A DNA stretch of 7,357 nucleotides, from contig KL571225.1 in NCBI GenBank assembly GCA_000715855.1, positions 29,688-37,044 of the forward strand, read 5' to 3'. The position numbers and the translations under genes were made by a program. The DNA comes from Actinoplanes liguriensis (GTDB lineage Bacteria; Actinomycetota; Actinomycetes; Mycobacteriales; Micromonosporaceae). The notes below the pieces were generated by a model that saw only the letters and a list, made by a program, of their open reading frames with translations, searched no databases and had not been told where the DNA came from. This document shows positions 1-5,413 of the stretch, in pieces. Each line of letters opens with the position of its first letter. Position 1 is the stretch's first letter.

Positions 1-320
1 CCAGCCGCAGGAGCAGCCGAGACGGGCGCTGAGGCGGAGGCCGGAGCCGCGGAAACAGGGGCTGAGGCGGAGGCCGGAGCTGTGGACACGGGTGCCGGCG
101 AAGAGCTCGGCGCGGCGGAGACCGGAGCCGAGCCGGAGACCGGGGCGGCGGAGACCGGGGCCGAGCCGGAGGCCGTGCCGGGACGCGGGCCGGAGGCGGC
201 CCACAGAGCACCCGGACCCGGCGGCGGAGGCGGCGCGAATCCCTCGGCGTCGCCCGCGGACGGCCGGCCAGGCGGCGGCGTGGAGCTATCGCCGTCCCTG
301 GTCGCCTGCTGCTCGTCCAT
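1..320 (-). CDS. N-terminal part of a Pro/Ala/Ser-rich protein of unknown function (partial, continues past the left edge)
   Basis: An open frame on the minus strand begins with ATG at 318-320 and stays open for 106 codons to the window edge. It starts MDEQQATRDGD, continues with a Pro-rich stretch (residues 15-38, including six prolines in a row interrupted only by the frame's glycine further on), and from about residue 50 becomes an 11-residue repeat of the form AP-x-S-x-S-APVSA. A GGGAGG ribosome binding site lies four bases upstream, which is the main reason I prefer this strand. The plus strand is also open (1-369) but reads as acidic Ala/Glu/Thr/Gly repeats ending in an unnatural Cys/Arg-rich tail. 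The hydrophilic, proline-rich start with no signal peptide resembles the cytoplasmic N-terminal extensions of many actinobacterial membrane proteins; that comparison is inference. It follows the NlpC/P60 gene on the same strand after a 178-bp gap. No catalytic domain is visible, so no function is assigned. Confidence 0.62.
   Translation of the reverse strand, partial: MDEQQATRDGDSSTPPPGRPSAGDAEGFAPPPPPGPGALWAASGPRPGTASGSAPVSAAPVSGSAPVSAAPSSSPAPVSTAPASASAPVSAAPASASAPVSAAPAA
13..177. repeat. Five tandem 33-bp (11-codon) repeats
   Basis: Five in-phase 33-bp units occupy 13-45, 46-78, 79-111, 112-144 and 145-177. Units 1 and 2 resemble each other closely, as do units 4 and 5, while unit 3 (79-111) is the most diverged. 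Because each unit is exactly 11 codons long, copy number can change without a frameshift. On the minus strand each unit encodes a Pro/Ala/Ser-rich APxSxSAPVSA-type segment; on the plus strand an Ala/Glu/Thr/Gly segment. The array may extend past the left edge. Confidence 0.8.
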
Positions 321-324
321 GGGG

Positions 325-330
325 CCTCCC
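325..330 (-). promoter_or_regulatory. Ribosome binding site of the left-edge minus-strand gene
   Basis: Read on the minus strand the bases are GGGAGG, followed by four C residues and the ATG at 320. This is a near-ideal Shine-Dalgarno match at a short but usable spacing, and it decides both the strand and the start of the left-edge gene. Confidence 0.6.
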
Positions 331-368
331 GACCGCCGCTGCCGACGGGTTTTGGACGTCGGTCGCTG

Positions 369-399
369 ACCTTAACCGTGCCACATCAGTCGGTGTTAA
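369..399 (-). promoter_or_regulatory. Candidate promoter for the left-edge minus-strand gene
   Basis: On the minus strand TTAACA (394-399, five of six matches to TTGACA) is followed after 19 bases by TAAGGT (369-374), which fits the actinobacterial TANNNT -10 pattern. Transcription would start near 362, about 40 bases before the ATG at 320. The spacer is slightly long, so this is a weak prediction. If real, the left-edge gene has its own promoter rather than depending on readthrough from the hydrolase gene. Confidence 0.33.
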
Positions 400-418
400 C
401 GCACCCGGCATAGACCCG

Positions 419-452
419 ACCAGCCCTCCGACAGAAAGGTCGAGGGGCTGGT
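419..452 (-). terminator. Hairpin downstream of the NlpC/P60 gene, probable terminator without a U-tract
   Basis: Bases 419-432 pair with 439-452 in a 14-bp stem containing one G-U and one C-A position, closing a 6-base loop (433-438). It starts 47 bases after the stop codon of the NlpC/P60 gene. No T-run follows on either strand, as is common for actinobacterial terminator-like hairpins. It sits upstream of the candidate promoter at 369-399, so it could separate the two minus-strand transcription units. Confidence 0.5.
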
Positions 453-498
453 GGGAGGTTCGGATGGTTTCCGTATGCCTTGTTACAGGATTTCCCGA

Positions 499-2112
499 CT
501 AATTGTCACTAGCACCGGAGGAGGACGCCGAAGCTTCCGCCGACGAGGAATCGGCCGACTTCGTCGTCGTGGCCGCGGGCTCGGTCGTGGGCGCAGGCTT
601 GGTCGTGGCCGCCGCCGAGGTGGTGGTCGGCTCCTCGGCTGCCGGCGACTTCGACGTCTCTTCCGGGGCGGGCGTGGTCGTCGTCGGGTCCGGATCCGGG
701 GTCTTGCTCGGCGTGGCGGACGGCGACGTGGACGAGTTGCTCGGCTCGGGGTCGGGCGAGCCGGAGCTCGAACCGCCACCCGGCTTGGTCGTCGTCGCGG
801 ACGGCTTCGGCGTCGTGGTCTTCGTGGTGGTCGGCTTCGGCGTCTTGGTGGTGGTCGGGGTGGTCGGTTCCACCTCCGAGTCGGGCGTGCCGAGGTCGAT
901 GCCGCCGGCGCCGCCCTCGACCGAGCCGAACACCCGGGTGGCGCCGAAGAGCGTGCTCCACCGGACCGGGACCAGCCGCACGTTGAGGCCGGTGCGCGGG
1001 GCCTCGACCATCATGCCGTTGCCCGCGTACATCGCGACGTGGTGGATGCCGGTCCAGCTGTTGGTGTAGCTCCAGAACAGCAGGTCACCGGGGAGCAGCG
1101 AGTAGCGGTCGACCGCCTTGTTGCGGGTCTGCCAGTACTGATCGCGGGAGACGCGGACCAGCGGGAAGTTCACCGAGTGGTACGCCGCGTACATCAGGCC
1201 GGAGCAGTCGTACTCGTCCGGGCCCTCCTCGGACCACACGTACGGGTCGCCGCGCTGGGCCAGGGCGAACTGCAGCGCCTGGATCGCCTTCGGGTCGGCG
1301 CCCCGTCCGGCTGAGGTGCCGGCCAGATACTGGGAGCCGAGAGCCTGGTCGTTGGCGGTGGCGAGGGCCTCGGCGGCGTCCAGCTCGGTCTTGTGGGCCG
1401 CTTCGTACTTGTCCTGGGCGGCCTGCCGCTGCTTGAGCTTGGTGTCCTGCTTCTGGTACTGCGCGAGCAGGGCCTGGTATTTCTCGTCGGCGATGCTCTG
1501 CTGGTCGAGCGCGATCTGTGCCGCTTCCTGCGCGGCCTCCAGACGGTCGACGGAGGAGGCGTCGGTCGGCTGCTCACCGCGCTGCAGGCGGGCGAGCTGG
1601 TCGAGGCCGAGCAGGCCGGAGTCGAGGGCGCCGGGCGGGACCGCGGCGGCGTCCTGCAGCCCGTTGCTGGCGGCGGTGGTCGCCTCGGACTGCGCGTCCT
1701 GGAGCTGGACCTGGGCGTCGGTCACCTTCTGCTGGGTCGCGGTGACCTGGGTCTGCGCGAGATCGCGGTCGGCCTTCAGCTTGAGCAGCTGGTCACCGAG
1801 CTGGTCGACCTCGATGCGGCCTTTCTCGATCTGCTGGAGGACCGGGCTGGTCGCGGAGCCGGGGATGCTGCTGACCGTGGTCGTGGTGATCGGGGTGTTG
1901 GGCAGCACGAGCGAGCCGACCTGGGTCGGGCGCGAGCCGGAGTCCGGCACCCCCACGGCGAGGGGCTGACCGTCGGCCGGTGCCGCCATCGCCGGGATCG
2001 GCGCGAACAGCGCCGCCAGTGCAGCGGCGACAGCCGCCGAGATGGTGACGGGCAGCAGTCGCGCATGCACGGAGCGTGAAGAAACTGTTCCGTACCGCAG
2101 TGCCTTGGACAT
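499..2112 (-). CDS. Secreted NlpC/P60 family peptidoglycan endopeptidase (RipA-like) with Ser/Thr/Pro-rich C-terminal tail
   Basis: The 537-residue product is an exported cell-wall hydrolase expected to cleave peptide stems of peptidoglycan. The signal peptide covers residues 1-43, with a basic start, a hydrophobic core from about 22 to 40 and an AMA cleavage motif before Ala44. Residues 90-150 and 187-258 are Gln/Ala/Lys/Asp-rich and predicted coiled coil, as in RipA-type proteins, where such segments can hold the enzyme inactive. The NlpC/P60 domain spans about 274-396. It shows YDCSGL with Cys303, GIHHVAMYAG with His358 as the likely base, and Glu370 twelve residues later, the same spacing as the Cys-His-Glu triad I recall for M. 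tuberculosis RipA. Residues 400-537 form a Thr/Pro/Lys/Ser-rich tail with no domain. The ATG is preceded by GGGGAG three bases upstream, in line with the signal peptide. The gene diverges from mqnE. The family is secure; the exact bond cleaved is not known. Confidence 0.93.
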   Translation of the reverse strand: MSKALRYGTVSSRSVHARLLPVTISAAVAAALAALFAPIPAMAAPADGQPLAVGVPDSGSRPTQVGSLVLPNTPITTTTVSSIPGSATSPVLQQIEKGRIEVDQLGDQLLKLKADRDLAQTQVTATQQKVTDAQVQLQDAQSEATTAASNGLQDAAAVPPGALDSGLLGLDQLARLQRGEQPTDASSVDRLEAAQEAAQIALDQQSIADEKYQALLAQYQKQDTKLKQRQAAQDKYEAAHKTELDAAEALATANDQALGSQYLAGTSAGRGADPKAIQALQFALAQRGDPYVWSEEGPDEYDCSGLMYAAYHSVNFPLVRVSRDQYWQTRNKAVDRYSLLPGDLLFWSYTNSWTGIHHVAMYAGNGMMVEAPRTGLNVRLVPVRWSTLFGATRVFGSVEGGAGGIDLGTPDSEVEPTTPTTTKTPKPTTTKTTTPKPSATTTKPGGGSSSGSPDPEPSNSSTSPSATPSKTPDPDPTTTTPAPEETSKSPAAEEPTTTSAAATTKPAPTTEPAATTTKSADSSSAEASASSSGASDN

Positions 2113-2163
2113 GAGCTCCCCGTCCGCGACGGCAATCGGACCATCGCTAGTCGTTCCTAATGG

Positions 2164-2192
2164 TTCATACCGCAGCGACGCACCGCTGTCGA
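2164..2192 (-). promoter_or_regulatory. Candidate promoter of the NlpC/P60 hydrolase gene
   Basis: On the minus strand TCGACA (2187-2192, five of six matches to the -35 consensus) is followed by an exact 17-base spacer and TATGAA (2164-2169, four of six matches to the -10 consensus). Transcription would start near 2157, giving a leader of about 45 bases before the ATG. The spacer contains the inverted repeat CAGCG-N6-CGCTG (2173-2188), which could be an operator. I looked for a c-di-AMP (ydaO-type) riboswitch, which often precedes actinobacterial wall hydrolases, and saw none. Confidence 0.45.
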
Positions 2193-2331
2193 TCGAAAGA
2201 AGATGAAAGGAGCCTGAGAATTTCTCGACTTACCGGTGTCTGAGTCCGTATTGCCTGGTCAGCGAAGTCCGGTCCGGGTGGGGTGGGACACCTCGCGGCC
2301 CGGTGCCGTGTTCGCTGTCATACCCGGCACG

Positions 2332-2337
2332 TAGGCT
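2332..2337 (+). promoter_or_regulatory. Candidate -10 element for mqnE
   Basis: TAGGCT matches the actinobacterial TANNNT pattern and would place the transcription start about 20-25 bases before the mqnE ATG. No good -35 lies at 16-19 bases upstream; a perfect 6-bp inverted repeat (GTGCCG at 2303-2308 and CGGCAC at 2325-2330) occupies that space and might bind a regulator. This is a weak call. Confidence 0.28.
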
Positions 2338-2365
2338 CGGGGGCGAGAACGGGAAAGGGGCGCAC

Positions 2366-3535
2366 ATGGATGCCGGACTGAAGCGTGACCTCGAGGCGAA
2401 GGTCTACGCGGGTGAGCGGCTCAGCCGCGAGGACGGCATCGCGCTCTACGACAGCGACGACCTTGCCTGGCTCGGGCGCCTCGCTCACCACAAGCGCACC
2501 GAGCTGAACGGTGACCGGGTGATGTTCAACGTCAACCGGCATCTCAACCTGACGAACGTCTGCTCGGCCAGCTGTGCCTACTGCTCCTTCCAGCGCAAGC
2601 CGGGGGAGAAGGACGCGTACACGATGCGCATCGACGAGGCGGTCAGCAAGGCCAAGGAGATGGAGGACGAGCAGCTCACCGAGTTGCACATCGTCAACGG
2701 CCTGCACCCGTCCCTGCCCTGGCGCTACTACCCCAAGGTGTTGCGCGAGCTCAAGGCCGCGCTGCCGAATGTGAAGCTCAAGTGCTTCACCGCCACCGAG
2801 GTGCAGTGGTTCGAGAAGATCAGCGGCCTCTCCGCGAGCGAGATCCTCGACGAGCTGATGGACGCCGGGCTGGAGTCGCTGACCGGTGGTGGCGCCGAGA
2901 TCTTCGACTGGGAGGTCCGGCAGCACATCGTCGACCACAACTGCCACTGGGAGGACTGGTCGCGCATCCACCGTCTCGCTCACGAGAAGGGGATGAAGAC
3001 GCCGGCCACCATGCTCTACGGGCACATCGAGGAGCCGCGGCACCGGGTCGACCACGTGCTGCGCCTGCGCGAGCTGCAGGACGAGACCGGTGGCTTCGCC
3101 GTCTTCATCCCGCTGCGCTACCAGCACGACTTCCACGACTCGTCGGATGGCAAGATCCGCAACCGGATCCAGGAGCGGACGACGATGGCCGCGCCCGCCG
3201 AGTCGCTGAAGACGTTCGCGGTCTCCCGGCTGCTCTTCGACAACGTGCCCCATCTGAAGAACTTCTGGGTCATGCACGGCCTGTCGGTCGCCCAGCTCTC
3301 GCTGAACTTCGGCGCCGACGACCTCGACGGCTCGGTGGTCGAATACAAGATCACTCACGATGCCGACTCGTACGGCACGCCCAGCACGATGCACCGCGAC
3401 GATCTGCTCAACGTCATCTGGGACGCCGGTTTCCAGCCCGTCGAGCGAAACACGCGGTATGAGGTCGTCCGGGAGTATGAGAGGCCGGTCAGCCTCGCCG
3501 AGCGGCGCAGCGAGCCACAGAAGGTCTGGGCCTAG
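2366..3535 (+). CDS. mqnE: Aminodeoxyfutalosine synthase MqnE (radical SAM), menaquinone biosynthesis
   Basis: This 389-residue cytoplasmic enzyme belongs to the futalosine route to menaquinone. It adds the SAM-derived adenosyl radical to 3-[(1-carboxyvinyl)oxy]benzoate to give 6-amino-6-deoxyfutalosine with release of bicarbonate. The radical SAM motif CSASCAYC supplies Cys66, Cys70 and Cys73 for the 4Fe-4S cluster. It follows NRHLNLTNV, which is typical of MqnE rather than its paralogue MqnC (which I recall as reading NINYTNVC). Further family blocks are LHPSLPWRYYPKVLREL, SLTGGGAEIFDWEVRQHIVD, LYGHIEEPRHRVDHV, FIPLRYQHDF and VVEYKITHDAD near the C-terminus. I chose the ATG at 2366 because AAAGGGG precedes it by five bases and the product then has the usual family length; an in-frame GTG at 2303 would only add 21 unconserved residues. 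It heads a run of six codirectional genes. Identification is firm on family motifs. Confidence 0.95.
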   Translation: MDAGLKRDLEAKVYAGERLSREDGIALYDSDDLAWLGRLAHHKRTELNGDRVMFNVNRHLNLTNVCSASCAYCSFQRKPGEKDAYTMRIDEAVSKAKEMEDEQLTELHIVNGLHPSLPWRYYPKVLRELKAALPNVKLKCFTATEVQWFEKISGLSASEILDELMDAGLESLTGGGAEIFDWEVRQHIVDHNCHWEDWSRIHRLAHEKGMKTPATMLYGHIEEPRHRVDHVLRLRELQDETGGFAVFIPLRYQHDFHDSSDGKIRNRIQERTTMAAPAESLKTFAVSRLLFDNVPHLKNFWVMHGLSVAQLSLNFGADDLDGSVVEYKITHDADSYGTPSTMHRDDLLNVIWDAGFQPVERNTRYEVVREYERPVSLAERRSEPQKVWA

Positions 3536-3544
3536 GGTGTTCTG

Positions 3545-3970
3545 ATGACCCAGCAGCGGAGCACGGGCGGCCTGCGGCGGAACACCGGTCCGGTGGCGAC
3601 GGCGGGTGATCTGCTCGGCGCGGCTTTCGCCGGCCTGGTCGTCGGCATCGCCGTGGTCCTCGTCCTGGAGGCCGTTCTGGCGCTGACCGGGGTGGCCGAT
3701 TTCGGGCAGACCAACGGCTGGCTGATCGTGATCCTGCCGGTGTGGCTGTTCGTCGAGCAGTTCCGTGCCGAGGGCTTCGGGGCGGACAGGGTGATGGCCG
3801 CCGCGCTCGGCATCGGTTTCGGCGCGGCAGCGGGCATGACGATCGCCGGTGTGCTCGCGCCGTACACTCCTCCCCTGGTGAGCGGTGGCGCCGGCGCGGT
3901 GACCGCCACGGTCGTCTACTGCTTCGTGTGGTTCTACGGCCTCCGCTGGCTCCGTCAGCGGTCCGGCTGA
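3545..3970 (+). CDS. Small four-helix integral membrane protein of unknown function
   Basis: I do not recognise this 141-residue protein. It has a short basic hydrophilic N-terminus (residues 1-20) and four likely membrane helices at about 22-47, 57-75, 84-105 and 115-136, ending in a basic LRWLRQRSG tail that should stay in the cytoplasm. A charged segment, EQFRAEGFGADR at about 71-82, joins helices 2 and 3. There is no enzyme or transporter motif. It starts 9 bases after the mqnE stop with only a weak GGGTG-like ribosome site, so translation is probably coupled to mqnE. High GC3 codon use and position in the gene run argue that it is a real gene. A role linked to menaquinone or the membrane is possible from context only. 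Confidence 0.82.
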   Translation: MTQQRSTGGLRRNTGPVATAGDLLGAAFAGLVVGIAVVLVLEAVLALTGVADFGQTNGWLIVILPVWLFVEQFRAEGFGADRVMAAALGIGFGAAAGMTIAGVLAPYTPPLVSGGAGAVTATVVYCFVWFYGLRWLRQRSG

Positions 3971-3982
3971 GGGAGAGAGATC

Positions 3983-4435
3983 ATGAGTCCCGCCATCAAG
4001 TACACGCTGGGCCGGATCGGCCTGTTCCTGATCGTGTTCGCGGTGCTCTTCCCGACACCGCTGAACATCCTGGTGAAGGCGATGATCGCGTTCGTCGCGT
4101 CGGCCGCGTTCGCGTTCATACTGCTCCGCGGCTGGCGTGACCAGATGGCCGAGCATCTCGGTGAGGTGGCCGCGCGCCGCTCCGCGGAGAAGGCGCGACT
4201 GCGCTCCGCCCTGGCCGGCGACGACGAGGCCGCCGAGGCGGGCGACCGGGTCGCCGCCGCCGACGCCAGGAGCCGCGCCGTCAAAGACGCGGAAGCCCAG
4301 AGCCACGCGGCCAAGGACGTGGCCGCCAAGGACGCCGAGGACGTGGAAGCCGAGGCGGAGAGCGCCACGGCCGCCGGTGCCGCGGACACCGACGAGGCCC
4401 TGAAGTCCGAGCACAAGACCGACGCCGGCAAGTAA
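3983..4435 (+). CDS. DUF4229 domain-containing membrane protein
   Basis: The 150-residue product starts MSPAIKYTLGRIGLF and has two closely spaced membrane helices (about 11-29 and 31-49) followed by RGWRDQMAEHL. This matches my memory of the actinobacterial DUF4229 family, whose function is unknown. Residues 55-150 are a charged, Ala/Glu/Asp/Lys-rich and probably helical cytoplasmic tail with imperfect repeats around KDAEA, KDVAA and KDAED (101-120). A strong ribosome site (GGGAGAG at 3971-3977) lies five bases before the ATG, 12 bases after the preceding gene. From memory, DUF4229 genes are found near mqn genes in other actinobacteria as well; I could not check this. The assignment to DUF4229 rests on the N-terminal 60 residues; the tail is low-complexity and uninformative. 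Confidence 0.85.
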   Translation: MSPAIKYTLGRIGLFLIVFAVLFPTPLNILVKAMIAFVASAAFAFILLRGWRDQMAEHLGEVAARRSAEKARLRSALAGDDEAAEAGDRVAAADARSRAVKDAEAQSHAAKDVAAKDAEDVEAEAESATAAGAADTDEALKSEHKTDAGK

Positions 4436-4445
4436 CTCGCGCGCG

Positions 4446-4479
4446 CCGGGCCCGGTCGGCGAAGCACCACACCCGACCG
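4446..4479 (+). other. GC-rich inverted repeats between the DUF4229 gene and the importer genes
   Basis: The 57-bp gap before the lipoprotein gene holds a perfect 10-bp palindrome (4446-4455) and an overlapping, mutually exclusive 7-bp stem formed by 4453-4459 and 4473-4479 with a 13-base loop. No T-run follows. It could attenuate or process the transcript between mqnE and the importer, or be chance in GC-rich DNA. The gap is far too short for a cobalamin riboswitch. Confidence 0.3.
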
Positions 4480-4492
4480 ACAGAAGGACCTC

Positions 4493-5413
4493 ATGAAACA
4501 CGTACTGATCGCTGCCATGACGGCGGCCGCCCTGCTGCTCGCCGGATGCGGTGACCAGAAGGACGATCCGGCGACTCCGGCGTCGAGCTCCGCCGCGACC
4601 GGTTTTCCGGTCACGGTCGGGACGCTGACCCTCGACGCTCGTCCGGAGAAGATCGTCTCGCTGAGTCCGACCGCCACCGAGATGCTCTTCGCGATCGGCG
4701 CCGGCTCGCAGGTGACCGCGGTCGACGACCAGTCGGACTTTCCCGCCGAGGCGCCCAGGACCGACCTGTCCGGCTTCAAGCCGAGCGCCGAGGCGATCGC
4801 CGCGAAGGACCCCGACCTGGTGGTGCTCTCCGGCGATGCCGATCAGATCGTCGCTCAACTGGGCAAACTCAAGATCCCGACGTTGGTCTCGCCGGCCGCC
4901 GCGACGCTCGACGACACGTACCGGGAAATTAGTGATCTTGGGTCTTTGACCGGGCACGTCGCCGAGGCCACCAAGGTCAACGACGGCATGAAGGCCGAGA
5001 TCGATCAGATCGTGAAGACGGTTCCGGCCCGCACGAAACCGCTCACCTACTACTACGAGCTGGGGCCGGAGCTTTACACGGCGACGTCGAAGACGTTCAT
5101 CGGGGGCGTCTTCAACCTGTTCGGGATGACCAACGTGGCGGATTCCGCGGATGCCGACGGCAGCAAGGGCGGTTACCCGCAGTTGTCGGCGGAGGCGCTG
5201 GTCAAGGCGAATCCGGACACCGTTTTCCTGGCCGACACCCAGTGCTGCCAGCAGTCTGCCGCGACGGTCGGGGCGCGCGCGGGGTGGTCCACGATCACGG
5301 CGGTGCGGAAGGCGCAGATCTATCCGCTGAGTGATGACATCGCGTCGCGCTGGGGACCCCGTGCAGTCGATCTTGTGAAGTCCGTGGCCGACGCGGTGAG
5401 CAAGGTCTCATGA
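4493..5413 (+). CDS. ABC importer substrate-binding lipoprotein, cobalamin/iron-siderophore class (BtuF/FecB-like)
   Basis: This 306-residue lipoprotein captures the substrate outside the membrane and delivers it to the permease encoded next. Its N-terminus is a lipoprotein signal with lipobox LAGC, lipidated at Cys19, then a short Ser/Pro/Ala linker to residue 36. The Peripla_BP_2-type fold starts at about 45 with KIVSLSPTATEMLFAIGAG. Glu63 there and Glu234 in LSAEAL match the conserved lobe glutamates that in E. coli BtuF dock onto permease arginines. A Cys251-Cys252 pair in LADTQCCQQSA sits in the C-lobe. The start has AAGGA six bases upstream, and the 3' end overlaps the permease start by four bases (ATGA). 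The overall style resembles actinobacterial proteins often annotated as B12 binders, but hydroxamate siderophore or heme cannot be excluded. Codons 145-152 are oddly AT-rich at third positions. Confidence 0.9.
   Translation: MKHVLIAAMTAAALLLAGCGDQKDDPATPASSSAATGFPVTVGTLTLDARPEKIVSLSPTATEMLFAIGAGSQVTAVDDQSDFPAEAPRTDLSGFKPSAEAIAAKDPDLVVLSGDADQIVAQLGKLKIPTLVSPAAATLDDTYREISDLGSLTGHVAEATKVNDGMKAEIDQIVKTVPARTKPLTYYYELGPELYTATSKTFIGGVFNLFGMTNVADSADADGSKGGYPQLSAEALVKANPDTVFLADTQCCQQSAATVGARAGWSTITAVRKAQIYPLSDDIASRWGPRAVDLVKSVADAVSKVS

Noticed and set aside
82..369. Plus-strand frame of Ala/Glu/Thr/Gly repeats (open from base 1)
   Set aside because: It ends in an unnatural Cys/Arg-rich tail with no sign of a domain, and the opposite strand has a start codon with a strong ribosome site. 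Not fully excluded.
2113..2302. c-di-AMP (ydaO-type) riboswitch upstream of the NlpC/P60 gene
   Set aside because: The characteristic conserved blocks are not visible, and the predicted leader is only about 45 bases.
2326..2344. IdeR/DmdR iron box around TAGGCTC
   Set aside because: Only the central seven bases match the known consensus; both flanks fail.
2303..2365. Upstream GTG start for mqnE
   Set aside because: The extra 21 residues do not look like MqnE, and the ATG at 2366 has a proper ribosome site and gives the normal length.
4436..4492. Cobalamin riboswitch ahead of the importer
   Set aside because: 57 bp is far shorter than the riboswitch, and no B12-box-like sequence is present.
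2318..4957. 879-codon open frame antisense to mqnE, the membrane proteins and part of the lipoprotein gene
   Set aside because: It is the mirror of high-GC3 coding on the plus strand; the product is His/Arg/Gly/Val-rich with no domain and covers four well-supported genes.
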